64,000 bases of DNA, from the NCBI GenBank assembly GCA_002699585.1, contig PABP01000013.1:109403-173402 (forward strand), written 5' to 3'. A program made the translations under genes and the position numbers. Within the stretch, counting starts at the first letter, position 1; each line of letters begins with the position of its first letter. Origin of the DNA: Anaerolineaceae bacterium. GTDB taxonomy: Bacteria; Chloroflexota; Anaerolineae; Aggregatilineales; Phototrophicaceae. The notes under the pieces are model-generated. The model was not told the origin of the DNA and made no database searches. It was given only the letters and a program-made list of their open reading frames with translations. Positions 39,960-49,738 of this stretch are shown here, piece after piece.

Positions 39960-40718
39960 ATGCTTGAGATCAAAAACCTCACCAAGATTTATGATAATGG
40001 CTTTAAGGCCCTGGATAACGTCAGCTTTACGATCCCAGATGGGCAATTTGTGGCGCTCATTGGTTTGAGTGGGTCCGGCAAATCGACGTTGTTGCGATGC
40101 ATCAACCGACTGATTGAACCCACAGAGGGGCAAATCATCTGGAATGGCCTGGACCTGACGGCAATAAGCGATGAGGACATGCGGCTGGTCCGGCGCAGAA
40201 TGGGCATGATCTTCCAGCAATTTAACCTGGTGAAACGCTCTAAAGTGATTACAAATGTGCTGGCGGGACGTTTGGGCTATATGTCGCCGATGTATAGCTT
40301 GCTGAACTACTTCCCGGCTGAGGATAAGCAGGATGCCCTGGCGAACCTCCAACGAGTGGGGATTGGTGAGCAGGCCTACAAGCGCGCCAGCGAACTGAGC
40401 GGTGGTCAGCAACAGCGTGTCGCTATTGCACGGGCGCTGATGCAAAATCCCGAATTGATGCTGGCTGATGAACCCGTCGCCAGCCTGGACCCGGCCACGT
40501 CGCACGGGGTCATGAAGTATCTGGAAGACCTGAATAAGGAAGACGGCCTGAGCATTATATGCAGTTTGCACTTCCTCAGCCTCGCACGTGCTTATTCTGA
40601 CAGGGTGATCGCGCTGAAGGATGGCAAATTGGAGTTCGATGGACCGCCGGAGCTGATTGATAATGTCCGCTTCAAAGAGATTTATGGTGAAGATGCGGTG
40701 GAAGTGGGAATTAACTAA
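39960..40718 (+). CDS. phnC: PhnC-type phosphonate ABC transporter ATPase
   Basis: 252 residues, the importer's nucleotide-binding subunit. Walker A GLSGSGKST at about 35-43, Q-loop MIFQQFNLV, signature [15 protein letters not shown], Walker B LMLADEPVASLDP, H-loop SLHFL. The segment VLAGRLGYMS and the LNKEDGLSIICSLH motif are typical of PhnC. Its stop TAA overlaps the permease ATG (TAATG), so the two are translationally coupled. There is no obvious ribosome site before this ATG, and no better start nearby. Confidence 0.94.
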   Translation: MLEIKNLTKIYDNGFKALDNVSFTIPDGQFVALIGLSGSGKSTLLRCINRLIEPTEGQIIWNGLDLTAISDEDMRLVRRRMGMIFQQFNLVKRSKVITNVLAGRLGYMSPMYSLLNYFPAEDKQDALANLQRVGIGEQAYKRASELSGGQQQRVAIARALMQNPELMLADEPVASLDPATSHGVMKYLEDLNKEDGLSIICSLHFLSLARAYSDRVIALKDGKLEFDGPPELIDNVRFKEIYGEDAVEVGIN

Positions 40719-42955
40719 TGAACAATAACCCTCAGACAGGCCCCAAAACCACCCGCCACGCACTCATTCGTTTCTTGATTGTTGTCGCAGCCGTGATTGG
40801 CTTCGTCTTCTATTCCTACGGTTGGACGGTAACGGAAGTCGACCTGGATAAACCACAGGAAGCACAACGCCAGGAGAATGTCGGCAACGCGCTGCGCGAA
40901 TTGCTATCGCCACGTATCTTCACACAAGAGCGTGATGTCATCGAGATTACAGCGTCATTCCTTATGACGTGTGGCAGCAGCGATGTCGAGATACCGGACT
41001 CGGTCGCGCATGAATCCGGTGGCATTGTGACCATCAGCCCAACGTGCGGTGAAGAAGGCGATGTGGTTGATGTGACGGTGAGCAACTTTGCGGCGCTGGC
41101 CGATACGCGCATTCGCTGGATCCCACCAGAGGGTCAAAGTCGCCCTCGAGAAGACCTCATCACAGAGCGTGAAGAGATCGTGCTAGACAGCACCGGCTCG
41201 TTCAGTGGGCAGATTGAAGTACCACGCATTCGCGGCTCCGAGGGGCAATTGCATCAGGTGGCCATACGCTCCGCCTTCCCTTCCGGCCCGGTCGAACTGA
41301 GCGACATCACCCAGTTGACGATCCTGCGCATGGTCGAAACAATCTTCATGGCTTTGCTAGCGACGTCGATTGCGATCCCCATTGCCAGCTTGATTAGTTT
41401 CTTCGCCGCGCGCAACCTCATGCGGCCAATTCGACTGACGGTCGGCAAGCTGTTTATGGCCGTGCTCTTCTTCGCGATTGGGGCTGTGGCTGGTGCGAGT
41501 CTGCTGAGTGGTTTCGGCCAGTTTGCGGCTCGCGTGGGCCAAGGTGAGGAATACGGTATTGTGGTCGGCATCATCGCGCCGATCGTGGTGGTCGTGCTGG
41601 CGATTGTCGGCTTACGTTATCTGAACCCACCTACGGATAAGTCCAAAGCGACCCTGGCCGACACAACGGCAGCCGATCATTTGCGAGGGATGATCAATGC
41701 TGTCTTGTTGACGCTGCTGATTGTTTTCGCTGTCGGGGCACTGGCTGGCTTCTTCGTTTGGCTGGCAGCCCAATTGCAAGTGATTGGCGAGAGCGTACGG
41801 CCTGAATTCCTCAAAGAGCTGGGGATTACGCGAGAAGAAATCTATCCTTTGAATCCATTTGAGTGGACGCAAAACGCCACCGCCGATGGCATCAAGGCAA
41901 TTGGTACCCTGCTGGACATTATTGGTACTCTGATTACGTTGATTATGCCCATTATCGCGGGGGTGGTGACGGGCATCAGCCTGTCGAATGTGGCCTCGCA
42001 AGTCGCAACCGTGCCATTGCGCACCCTGCCGAAAACGTTACAGCATATCATGGGCAGCATTCTTGGGGCACTGGTCGGCGCGATTCTCTTCGCGGTACTG
42101 GCCTATCTGGGGATGTCAGCAGCGCTCTTCGGACTGCTGGTGCCAATCGCCGCAGCCATCATCGCAGGCAACATCCTGAGCATTATCTATACGCAGATGG
42201 TAACGCCACCTAATCCACCACCGAACCGGCCCCGCGCGCATGTCATGATTGCAAGCGGCTTGTTCTGGATTGGCGCTGTGATTGCGTTTGTGCTGGCATT
42301 CAATACGCTGAATGTGGGCCGCGCACTGGTCGATGGCACCCTACCGCCAACGACCACAAGCTCAATACTGGGCGTGGAATTGTTCACGTATATGGTCACC
42401 AGCGCGGGGGTCGGGTTTGTGTTGTGCGGCATCGCGGGTGCCCTGGTAGGGACCAATAGCAACTTCGCATTAGGCTCAACGCTATACAATCTGTCACGTA
42501 CAGCACTCAATACCATCCGGTCGATTGAGCCATTGATTATGGGCCTGGTGTTCGTGGTGTGGGTCGGCATCGGCCCGTTTGCGGGTGTGCTGGCGCTGAC
42601 GCTGCACTCGATTGCCGCGTTGGGTAAGTTGTACTCCGAGCAGGTCGAGAACATCGACCCCGGCCCGGTTGAAGCGATCCAATCGACAGGTGCAGGCTGG
42701 TTACAGACTGTGGTGTTCGCGGTAATTCCGCAGATCATACCGCCTTATATCGCCTTTACGATGTACCGCTGGGACATCAATGTGCGTATGTCGACGATCA
42801 TCGGCTTTGTGGGTGGTGGCGGTATCGGTTTGTTGCTGCAACAGCAGATCAACTTGCTGCGCTACCGGGATGCCGGTGTGGCGGTGCTAGCTATCGCGAT
42901 TGTGGTGTCGTTCCTCGACTATACGAGTGCCTATATTCGTGAGCGACTGACGTAA
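40718..42955 (+). CDS. phnE: Enlarged PhnE-type permease with periplasmic Ig-like domain and internal membrane insertion
   Basis: 745 residues against about 260-300 in standard PhnE. An N-terminal helix (about 16-38) is followed by a roughly 110-residue extracytoplasmic beta domain with two cysteines (TCGSSD and PTCGEE), probably a disulfide-bonded Ig/TIG-like fold. PhnE sequence begins at about 205 (MVETIFMALLATSIAIPIAS, FFAARNLM). It is interrupted at about 236-580 by a segment of several extra helices and loops, and resumes at SRTALNTIRSIEPLIMGLVF. The EAA loop EAIQSTGAGWLQ near 652 and the end GGGGIGLLLQQQ are canonical. The PhnE core is therefore split by about 340 residues. No frameshift is needed, and the whole reading frame looks intact. 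Confidence 0.9.
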   Translation: MNNNPQTGPKTTRHALIRFLIVVAAVIGFVFYSYGWTVTEVDLDKPQEAQRQENVGNALRELLSPRIFTQERDVIEITASFLMTCGSSDVEIPDSVAHESGGIVTISPTCGEEGDVVDVTVSNFAALADTRIRWIPPEGQSRPREDLITEREEIVLDSTGSFSGQIEVPRIRGSEGQLHQVAIRSAFPSGPVELSDITQLTILRMVETIFMALLATSIAIPIASLISFFAARNLMRPIRLTVGKLFMAVLFFAIGAVAGASLLSGFGQFAARVGQGEEYGIVVGIIAPIVVVVLAIVGLRYLNPPTDKSKATLADTTAADHLRGMINAVLLTLLIVFAVGALAGFFVWLAAQLQVIGESVRPEFLKELGITREEIYPLNPFEWTQNATADGIKAIGTLLDIIGTLITLIMPIIAGVVTGISLSNVASQVATVPLRTLPKTLQHIMGSILGALVGAILFAVLAYLGMSAALFGLLVPIAAAIIAGNILSIIYTQMVTPPNPPPNRPRAHVMIASGLFWIGAVIAFVLAFNTLNVGRALVDGTLPPTTTSSILGVELFTYMVTSAGVGFVLCGIAGALVGTNSNFALGSTLYNLSRTALNTIRSIEPLIMGLVFVVWVGIGPFAGVLALTLHSIAALGKLYSEQVENIDPGPVEAIQSTGAGWLQTVVFAVIPQIIPPYIAFTMYRWDINVRMSTIIGFVGGGGIGLLLQQQINLLRYRDAGVAVLAIAIVVSFLDYTSAYIRERLT

Positions 42956-43301
42956 CTGGTACAACAGCACTCAAGCGTATCCAAGCTAAAAACGATTCGT
43001 GACTTCGTAGCAAAGCCTTCTCACTCAATCAGAGAAGGCTTTGTTGGTTTTTTGTTCGTTTACTTTGCGGATGTAAGTGCATATGGTTTTTTGGAACAAA
43101 TATGGGTCAACAGATCATATCAGCGAAGTCACCCCTGACACCGTACCTATTATTTCAATTCCGTAATCTAAACACAGGGAACTACCTACTAAAGTACTTG
43201 TATTCCCAGTTAATTAGAATTCACTTAATTTCCTCTAAACTCATCTTCTTTAATCTCAGCCTATACTATTGTTAAATGAACTTTAGAAAAATGGATACTG
43301 T
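42956..43301. other. Intergenic region between phn operon and sensor kinase
   Basis: Holds the phn terminator at 43011-43054. The right half is A/T rich and must contain the kinase promoter; a TATACT box at 43263-43268 has no fitting -35 element. No small gene is apparent. Confidence 0.45.
43011..43054 (+). terminator. Terminator after the phn operon
   Basis: A perfect 12-bp stem (CAAAGCCTTCTC/GAGAAGGCTTTG) with a 9-base loop followed by TTGGTTTTTTG. Strong intrinsic terminator. Confidence 0.93.
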
Positions 43302-45950
43302 GTGACCATTGAACGTCTAATGGCTCTAATTAGTCAGCTCATATTTATTTTGTTGTGTTTCTCTTCCATTGTTGATTATGTGCGGTTCCGGGACGAAGTC
43401 CGACTTAATATCGTTCTGATGTTTGCTACCCTGGCTATCCCCATCCTGGCATCATTGATTGGTAGACTTATCCCCCTGCCGCAATGGATAGAAATCGCAG
43501 CCATATTGCCGTTGCTGGCGCAACCCTATGTTTTGCTGCGACTGGTCCGTCATATTCAGCCCATCTCAAGATTGTTCCAGCGTTTTGCATTGGCAAGCAT
43601 GGTGCTTTCGGCTGTGGCATATGTGCTTTTCGCCCCTACCCTGCCGGATTACGCCATCATCGGGATTATCAGCTATTTTGTCGCCGTTGACGGCTATGCA
43701 ACCCTGGTGTTCGTACGCGGAGCGATGGTTTCTACTGGGGTTGCTAAACAGCGACTTCGTTTTGCTGCATTGGGGTCAGGTATGTTTGCGCTGGTGCTCG
43801 CCCTGGCAGGTGGGTCGCTGCTCATACCGTCTCTCAGGAACCTCATAACGATATTCATACAGGTTGTGCTGATCATCTCAGCATTGAGTTTTTACATTAG
43901 CTTCGTGCCCCCTGGGTGGCTGCGGCGCACATGGCAATACAAAGAGCTACAGAGCTTCCTAGTCTCAATACCCGTGGCAACGGAGACAGAACCTGAAAAA
44001 GTCACAGAGGCACTGCGTAATTTAAGCCAAGCAGCCAAGCGTTCCGTTGGTGGCAAGCTGGCAACCATCGTTCAGTACGATGCCAAGTTGCGCAAGTGGA
44101 AGACAATGTATTCTAGTGAGCCGATGGCGTTCGATTTGACCTTGCTACACGACAGCCAAATTCAAAAAGCCCTGCAAACGAAACGCGCCTCCTCGGTCAG
44201 GTACATCAAAACTTCCGGTCATGCTGATCGGCAACTCATGGACCAAGTTGGTGCAAAGATGTACATGAGTGTGCCAATAGTCACGGCAAATGGCGTATTA
44301 GGTATTCTGGTAGTGTTTTTAGAATATGCGTCGATATTCCCTAAAGATGATCTGGAGATCCTTTCACTCCTCACCCAGCAAAGCGCCATCTTTCTTGAAA
44401 ACATCCAACTCATAGAAAAACTACAAGCCCATGCCGAAACTCGTTTTTCCAGAGTATTGGATACGATTGCCGAAGCGGTCATCTCAATTGATGCTTCCCA
44501 GAAGATTATTCTGTTCAACCAGAGTGCGGAACGTATCTTTGGCTACAAAGCTGAGAATATGCTGGGACAAACGCTAGACGTTTTACTGCCTGCGCCATTG
44601 ATCGGACGACATCACCGCTTCATACAAGATTTTGCTGAAGGGGCTGATATCTACCGAGGCATGGGCGAACGCAGCCGACAATTGGTCGCTAAGCGCAGCA
44701 ATGGGCAGGTCTTTCCTATTGAAGCGTCGATATCCAAGTTAACAGAGGGCGACCAGGTTATCCTGACGGTTTTCATTCAAGACGTCACAGAGCGGATCGA
44801 GGCTGAAGAGGCACGAATGACAGCAGAGACGCGCTTTGCGCGCGTGTTAGAAGCCACTGCGGAAGCCGTTATTTCTATTGATGCCTTGCAGCAGATTATT
44901 CTGTTTAACCACAGCGCGGAGCGGATTTTTGGATATTCAGCCGAGGAAATGCTCGGTCAGCAGCTTGATAGGCTACTGCCGCCAAGCGTTATCGGACGGC
45001 ATCACCGCTATATACAGGATTTTGCTGAAGGGGCTGATATTTCCAGGGGCATGGGTGAACGGCGAACAGAACTTTCTGCAAAGCGCAAGGATGGCACGAT
45101 CTTCCCGATAGATGCGTCGATTTCCAAGCTTACTGAAGGGGATCAGATTATCCTGACCGTCTTTATCCGCGACATCACCGAACAAAAACAGGCTGAAGAC
45201 GCCATGATGCGCATGAACGAAGAATTGGAACAACGAGTCGAAGAACGGACGCTACAGTTACAGGCGGCGAACAAAGAGCTGGAAGCATTTAGCTATTCTG
45301 TTTCTCACGATCTGCGGGCTCCCCTACGAGCCGTGGATGGGTTTAGCCTAGCTTTGCTGGAAGATTATCAAGATACACTGGATGAGGAAGGCCAGGAATT
45401 TTTGGGGCTTATCCGTACAGAGAGCCAGCGAATGGGGCAACTCATCGATGATTTGCTCGCCCTTTCCCGCTTAACACGCACCAAGTTGAACTATCAAGAA
45501 GTTGAAATGAGTGCAATGGCCGAGGAAATTGCCAGTGAACTGATAAGAGCAAACGAAAACCGCAACGTTGAATTCATTATAGAGCCGAATTTACGTGATT
45601 GTGCGGATGTTAATTTGGTGCGCATCGCCTTATACAACTTACTACAAAATGCGTGGAAATATTCCAGTAAGCAAGAAAATGCCACGATTGAGTTCGGGCT
45701 ACAGGGAGATAACGGTACACGCGAGTACTTTGTTAAAGATGATGGCGTTGGCTTCAAAATGGATTATGTGCATAAGCTGTTTGGCGCTTTCCAGCGACTG
45801 CATAGTGTGTCAGAGTATGAGGGGACGGGCATCGGCCTAGCTACTGTACAACGGATAATTCATCAACATGGCGGGTCCGTTCGAGCTGAGGGAGCACTCA
45901 ACGAAGGCGCGACTTTTTACTTTACTTTAGGTAGCAACAACTGTACCTAA
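43302..45950 (+). CDS. Membrane sensor histidine kinase: 7TM-GAF-PAS-PAS-HisKA-HATPase
   Basis: 882 residues from a GTG start (an ATG slightly upstream runs into a stop). Seven helices span about 5-210. A GAF-like domain (about 215-370) lacks a visible chromophore cysteine. Two PAS domains (about 378-505 and 507-635) are near copies of each other (ISIDA.Q.IILFN.SAERIFGY). The HisKA domain holds phosphoacceptor His669 in SVSHDLRAPL, and the HATPase has N box NLLQNAWKYS, DDGVGF and GTGIGLATVQ. This kinase type (phytochrome-like C-terminus, FSYSVSHDLRAPLRAVDGFS) commonly passes phosphate to Rcp1-like single-domain regulators, exactly what follows 23 bases downstream. The signal is unknown. Confidence 0.92.
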   Translation: MTIERLMALISQLIFILLCFSSIVDYVRFRDEVRLNIVLMFATLAIPILASLIGRLIPLPQWIEIAAILPLLAQPYVLLRLVRHIQPISRLFQRFALASMVLSAVAYVLFAPTLPDYAIIGIISYFVAVDGYATLVFVRGAMVSTGVAKQRLRFAALGSGMFALVLALAGGSLLIPSLRNLITIFIQVVLIISALSFYISFVPPGWLRRTWQYKELQSFLVSIPVATETEPEKVTEALRNLSQAAKRSVGGKLATIVQYDAKLRKWKTMYSSEPMAFDLTLLHDSQIQKALQTKRASSVRYIKTSGHADRQLMDQVGAKMYMSVPIVTANGVLGILVVFLEYASIFPKDDLEILSLLTQQSAIFLENIQLIEKLQAHAETRFSRVLDTIAEAVISIDASQKIILFNQSAERIFGYKAENMLGQTLDVLLPAPLIGRHHRFIQDFAEGADIYRGMGERSRQLVAKRSNGQVFPIEASISKLTEGDQVILTVFIQDVTERIEAEEARMTAETRFARVLEATAEAVISIDALQQIILFNHSAERIFGYSAEEMLGQQLDRLLPPSVIGRHHRYIQDFAEGADISRGMGERRTELSAKRKDGTIFPIDASISKLTEGDQIILTVFIRDITEQKQAEDAMMRMNEELEQRVEERTLQLQAANKELEAFSYSVSHDLRAPLRAVDGFSLALLEDYQDTLDEEGQEFLGLIRTESQRMGQLIDDLLALSRLTRTKLNYQEVEMSAMAEEIASELIRANENRNVEFIIEPNLRDCADVNLVRIALYNLLQNAWKYSSKQENATIEFGLQGDNGTREYFVKDDGVGFKMDYVHKLFGAFQRLHSVSEYEGTGIGLATVQRIIHQHGGSVRAEGALNEGATFYFTLGSNNCT
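44435..45195 (+). repeat. Tandem duplication of a PAS-coding unit
   Basis: Two successive units of about 387 bp (129 codons) in the sensor kinase encode nearly identical PAS domains; strings such as IGRHHR.IQDFAEGADI.RGMGER and SISKLTEGDQ.ILTVFI occur in both. The copies differ more in silent positions than the repeats of the giant gene, so the duplication is older. Confidence 0.75.
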
Positions 45951-45973
45951 ATCCCAACTTAGGAGAAGCTCCA

Positions 45974-46399
45974 GTGAGCACAATCTTGATTGTAGAAGAC
46001 AACCCTAACGACATCCGGTTGATGCAGCGCGCCCTAAAAAAGAATAACTTACAGAACGAGCTGGCAACCGCGATTGATGGGGAAGCCGCCCTAGAGTACC
46101 TGTTCGCCAAGGAGGGTGACAAATACATCAACCCGCTCCCGGTATTGATGTTGTTAGATCTCAAGTTACCCAAGGTAGATGGACTGGAAGTACTAGAACA
46201 AATCCGCAAACATGAGCGGACGCAGGTCTTACCAGTGGTCATCCTAACCTCTTCCAGAGAACAAGAAGATGTCATTAGCAGCTATAAACTTGGCGTGAAC
46301 AGCTATGTCCGCAAGCCAGTTGACTTCAATCAATTCGTAGAGGCTGTTCAACAGCTTGGCCTGTACTGGCTCGTTCTGAATCAAAACCCCTACAAATAG
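45974..46399 (+). CDS. Single-domain response regulator (Rcp1-like)
   Basis: 141 residues, receiver domain only. The acidic pair E8/D9 (LIVEDNPND), phosphoacceptor Asp62 (LLDLKLPK), Thr/Ser at LTSS and the conserved Lys in VRKPVDF are all present. The GVNSYVRKPVDFNQFVEAV ending is characteristic of Rcp1-type regulators of phytochrome-like kinases. It starts with GTG, with AGGAG eight bases upstream. It lies between two kinases and could shuttle phosphate between the first kinase and the second protein. Confidence 0.94.
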   Translation: MSTILIVEDNPNDIRLMQRALKKNNLQNELATAIDGEAALEYLFAKEGDKYINPLPVLMLLDLKLPKVDGLEVLEQIRKHERTQVLPVVILTSSREQEDVISSYKLGVNSYVRKPVDFNQFVEAVQQLGLYWLVLNQNPYK

Positions 46400-46412
46400 G
46401 AATACGTGAGCC

Positions 46413-49346
46413 ATGTCTAATCAACTCAGAGTCCTGATTCTTGAGGATTCCCAACCAGACGCCCATCTTCTGCTACGTTCACTCCAACGTGAAGGCTATT
46501 CCATTGCGCATCAACGTGTTGACAATGCCGATGATATGGTATCGGCTTTGCACAACAGCGAATGGGACGTGATCCTATCGGATTACTCCATGCCCTCATT
46601 TAGCGCAAACGAGGGCCTTGACCTATTGAAAAAGGAGGGATTGGACATTCCCTTTATTATCGTGTCTGGGACGATGGGTGAAGAAGCGGCTGTGGAAGCT
46701 ATGAAAGCGGGAGCGCAAGATTACTTCCCGAAAGGACGGACCGAACGACTGGCCGCGGCGATTGAGCGTGAACTACGCGAGAAAGCCGAGCGCGACAAGC
46801 GCAAACAAGCTGAAGAAGAGTTGCGACAAGCCGAAGAGCGTTTTACCAAGGCATTTATGGTCAGCCCGATTGGGATTACGATCACCAACAGCCAGGGGAT
46901 GTTCCTGACTATCAACCCAAACTTCCAAAAGCTTGTGGGACGAGAAGCAAACGCGATTATCAACCATACCGCCGCTGAACTGGGCATATGGGGTAACGGC
47001 GGCGATGAACGGATACTCGACATATCCTCACATGGTTTTTCGGCTGTTCAGAATGCCGAAGTCATACTTCGCTCGGCATCCGGCGAGGTACGGACCGTAT
47101 CCATGTCAACTGAACGGATTGATTTTGGTATCGACAATTGTGTCCTGGCGATGTGGCAGGATATTACGGATCGGAAGTTCGCGGAGGAAAAGCTACAGAA
47201 AAACACTGAAATGATTCAGTTGTTGCAAGAAGTTACTGTCGAAGCGAACAGATCAACACAAATTGAAGACGTGTTTCTTTTTGCGATTAAGCGAATCTGT
47301 GAAGAAACAGAGTGGCCGCTGGCTCATATCCATTCAGATACTATTGGGGGTCAAAAACACCTTTCCACGTCACATATCTGGTATGTATCTGACGAACAAA
47401 CCTTTGATGTGATCCGGCAGGTTACAGAGCAGTATTTTACGGTTGCGCCTCAGTTTGCAGACGAGATGCATGAAGGGGTCATCAGTCAGGTTTATCAGCA
47501 AAAAACGCCTGTTTTGATCGACACGTTTGTTGATTCGATGGACCCTATTCGGGCAGATGCGCTCCAGCGTACAAACATCACGGGCATTTATGCGTTCCCG
47601 ATTTTTGCACAAAACACAGTCATGGCCATCATGGAGTTTTTCACATATACGACGGATAGCCCAGACCGGGCCTTGTTGGATACGATCCCGCATATTGCAA
47701 CGCAACTCGGCTATGTGATCGAACGCACACAGGCCAATAATGAGATCCAGGCACTCTACAATGCGACGGCTTACCTGTTTAACGCGGAGAGCATACAAGG
47801 GCTGGCCGAGCAAATTGTCCACGGTATTGTTGAAGAGTTTGAGCAAGTTGACTGTGGCCTGGTGCTGGTTGATGATGAAATGGGCACTATCAGCCGTTTG
47901 GCACGGGCCGGTGAGTACCGTGTGGACACCCAAACATCGCTCAAAATTGATGGACAAGGCCTGGTACCCAGAGCCATCCGGCAAGGCGAATTGATTTACT
48001 CGCCAAATGTAAACCAAGATGAGCGGTATATTGAGAATGTACCAACAACGGCATCTGAGATGGTCATTCCGTTAAAATCACGGGGTGGTACGATTGGCGC
48101 TCTGGATTTGCAAAGCCCGCATGTGGACTTTTTTACGGCGAGCGACCAAAGGCTGCTGAGTGCATTTTCAGAGCGAGCAGCGGCTGCCCTGGAGATCACC
48201 CGTCTGTATGAAGAACTCAATCGTTATGCCGTCCAGCTAGAACAGCGGGTTCAAGACCGTACCAACCAACTCCAAAAGGCCAAAAAGCGCGTAGAGGCCA
48301 TCCTGAGCAACAGCAGTGATGCTATCATTCTGGTTGATGTGGATGGCTACATCCAGCAAACAAATACACGCTTCATTGAGGTCTATGGGTATGGTGTGGA
48401 TGAGCTGGTTGGTCAACCGCTGGCGGTTGTCATTTCCCAAGAAGCCGAACAGGAACTCGCTGACTTGTTGAGCAAGGTCGCCAATGAGCGCGAGTACACG
48501 CGCATTGAAGCTGTGGTGAGGCGCAAGAATGGGACAACATTCCCTGTCGATGCTGCCTTTGCTGCCTTTATGGAAAATGGTGAAACAGAAATCGTTTGCA
48601 GCCTGCGAGACATCACTGAGCAGAAGCGTCTGGAAGATGGGTTACGAGAGGCATTTGAAAAGCAGAAAGAACTGGCCGAGCTTAAGACCCGTTTTATTTC
48701 GACCGTATCCCACGAATACCGCACGCCGCTGGCCATCATCCAAACTAGCGCCGGGTTGGTGCTCAAGTATGCGGACCGGATGACAGCGGAAAAACAAGAA
48801 GAACATTTACGGAAGATTTTGTGGAATGTTGGGCATCTCACCAACCTCATGGATGAGGTTTTAGAGATCAATCGGGCTGAAAAAATGGGCATCGACTTCC
48901 GGCCCATATCAACGGACCTCGTGATATTCGTTGAAGACCTCATACGGGACATCCGGCAAGTGAACCCCACCTACCAGATCAATCTAGGTGTTGAGGGCAG
49001 GCCTGTGCCGATACCGGCAGATGTCCGGTTGCTGAGGCAGATTGTGTCCAATCTGCTCTCTAACGCAATCAAATATTCGAAGGACGTCGATCCTATCGAC
49101 CTCACGTTACGGTTTAATGGCAAGACAGTCAGCATCATCTTACAAGACAGGGGGGTTGGTATCCCGCCAGAGGACCTTGAGAACCTGTTCACGCTGTTCC
49201 ATCGGGCGACCAATGTGGGCAGCATCCAGGGAACTGGGCTGGGCCTAGCAATTGTCAAACGGGCTGTGGATGCTCATAATGGCCATGTCCGTGTGGAAAG
49301 CGCACTTCACAAAGGCACGACATTCACGGTAACGCTGCCGTTATAG
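46413..49346 (+). CDS. Receiver-PAS-GAF-GAF-PAS hybrid histidine kinase
   Basis: 977 residues, cytoplasmic. An N-terminal receiver (about 5-125; phosphoacceptor Asp57 in ILSDYSMP) is followed by a PAS domain (about 140-260), two GAF domains (about 270-435 and 445-600), a short coiled coil (YAVQLEQRVQDRTNQLQ), another PAS (about 625-745), HisKA with His767 in TVSHEYRTPLA and an HATPase (NLLSNAIKYS, DRGVGIPPEDL, GTGLGLAIVK). The receiver at the front suggests it is controlled by phosphorylation from the upstream kinase or regulator. It starts 13 bases after the regulator's stop, in one operon with both upstream genes. No DNA-binding output domain is encoded in the cluster. Confidence 0.92.
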   Translation: MSNQLRVLILEDSQPDAHLLLRSLQREGYSIAHQRVDNADDMVSALHNSEWDVILSDYSMPSFSANEGLDLLKKEGLDIPFIIVSGTMGEEAAVEAMKAGAQDYFPKGRTERLAAAIERELREKAERDKRKQAEEELRQAEERFTKAFMVSPIGITITNSQGMFLTINPNFQKLVGREANAIINHTAAELGIWGNGGDERILDISSHGFSAVQNAEVILRSASGEVRTVSMSTERIDFGIDNCVLAMWQDITDRKFAEEKLQKNTEMIQLLQEVTVEANRSTQIEDVFLFAIKRICEETEWPLAHIHSDTIGGQKHLSTSHIWYVSDEQTFDVIRQVTEQYFTVAPQFADEMHEGVISQVYQQKTPVLIDTFVDSMDPIRADALQRTNITGIYAFPIFAQNTVMAIMEFFTYTTDSPDRALLDTIPHIATQLGYVIERTQANNEIQALYNATAYLFNAESIQGLAEQIVHGIVEEFEQVDCGLVLVDDEMGTISRLARAGEYRVDTQTSLKIDGQGLVPRAIRQGELIYSPNVNQDERYIENVPTTASEMVIPLKSRGGTIGALDLQSPHVDFFTASDQRLLSAFSERAAAALEITRLYEELNRYAVQLEQRVQDRTNQLQKAKKRVEAILSNSSDAIILVDVDGYIQQTNTRFIEVYGYGVDELVGQPLAVVISQEAEQELADLLSKVANEREYTRIEAVVRRKNGTTFPVDAAFAAFMENGETEIVCSLRDITEQKRLEDGLREAFEKQKELAELKTRFISTVSHEYRTPLAIIQTSAGLVLKYADRMTAEKQEEHLRKILWNVGHLTNLMDEVLEINRAEKMGIDFRPISTDLVIFVEDLIRDIRQVNPTYQINLGVEGRPVPIPADVRLLRQIVSNLLSNAIKYSKDVDPIDLTLRFNGKTVSIILQDRGVGIPPEDLENLFTLFHRATNVGSIQGTGLGLAIVKRAVDAHNGHVRVESALHKGTTFTVTLPL

Positions 49347-49509
49347 GCATTAACCCAGACGAAGACAAGCTAGTAACATCCTTATTCGTTCAAGCATGTT
49401 GGCGAGATATATCGCACGCACCCGTTTTCCCCTACCTTCAACCGGCTCTACTTTCCGTTGATACCTGATCTGATAGCGCACCCCATTTCGTACATTTCAA
49501 GGCAATTGC

Positions 49510-49538
49510 TTGACAAGAGCGGCTATTGCTGATATTTT
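49510..49538 (+). promoter_or_regulatory. Promoter of the sulfate assimilation operon
   Basis: A consensus -35 box TTGACA (49510-49515), a 17-base spacer and an extended -10 box TGATATTTT (hexamer 49533-49538). Predicted start near 49545, about 250 bases before the first gene. Confidence 0.7.
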
Positions 49539-49544
49539 CTCTTT

Positions 49545-49705
49545 GCATAACCTTTCGTTTATTTTAGGCATAAGCAATCACCTATGTATCATCACTACCG
49601 TAGCTGCCAGACCCAGTGTTGTATGATTACGTGTCTGCTGTGTACCAAGCACAGTACGGTTCGGCATGGGTGAGTTTGCTACGATTACGGTAAGACTGTA
49701 ATGAG
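49545..49705 (+). promoter_or_regulatory. Candidate riboswitch-like structured leader
   Basis: Between promoter and terminator the RNA can pair over long range: TACCGTAGC near 49597-49605 with GCTACG and CGGTA near 49678-49692; inside are CAGAC/GTCTG and the hairpin CTGTG-TACCAAG-CACAG (about 49638-49654). I do not find SAM-I, cobalamin or other known riboswitch cores. The position suggests control by a sulfur metabolite such as SAM, cysteine or O-acetylserine, but this is inference. Confidence 0.4.
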
Positions 49706-49738
49706 AAGCTCTGGCGCATGCCGGAGCTTTTCTTTTTT
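49706..49738 (+). terminator. Attenuator-type terminator before cysH
   Basis: A 10-bp stem with one wobble pair (AAGCTCTGGC/GCCGGAGCTT), a GCAT loop and the run TTCTTTTTT. It lies downstream of the promoter and 53 bases before the start codon, so transcription must read through it to express the operon. Confidence 0.85.

Noticed and set aside
49590..49695. A stretch on the minus strand (CACCCATGCCGAAC) that recalls the 5S rRNA loop
   Set aside because: Only about 14 bases match. The spacing to other 5S landmarks is wrong, and the promoter and terminator around it point to the plus strand.
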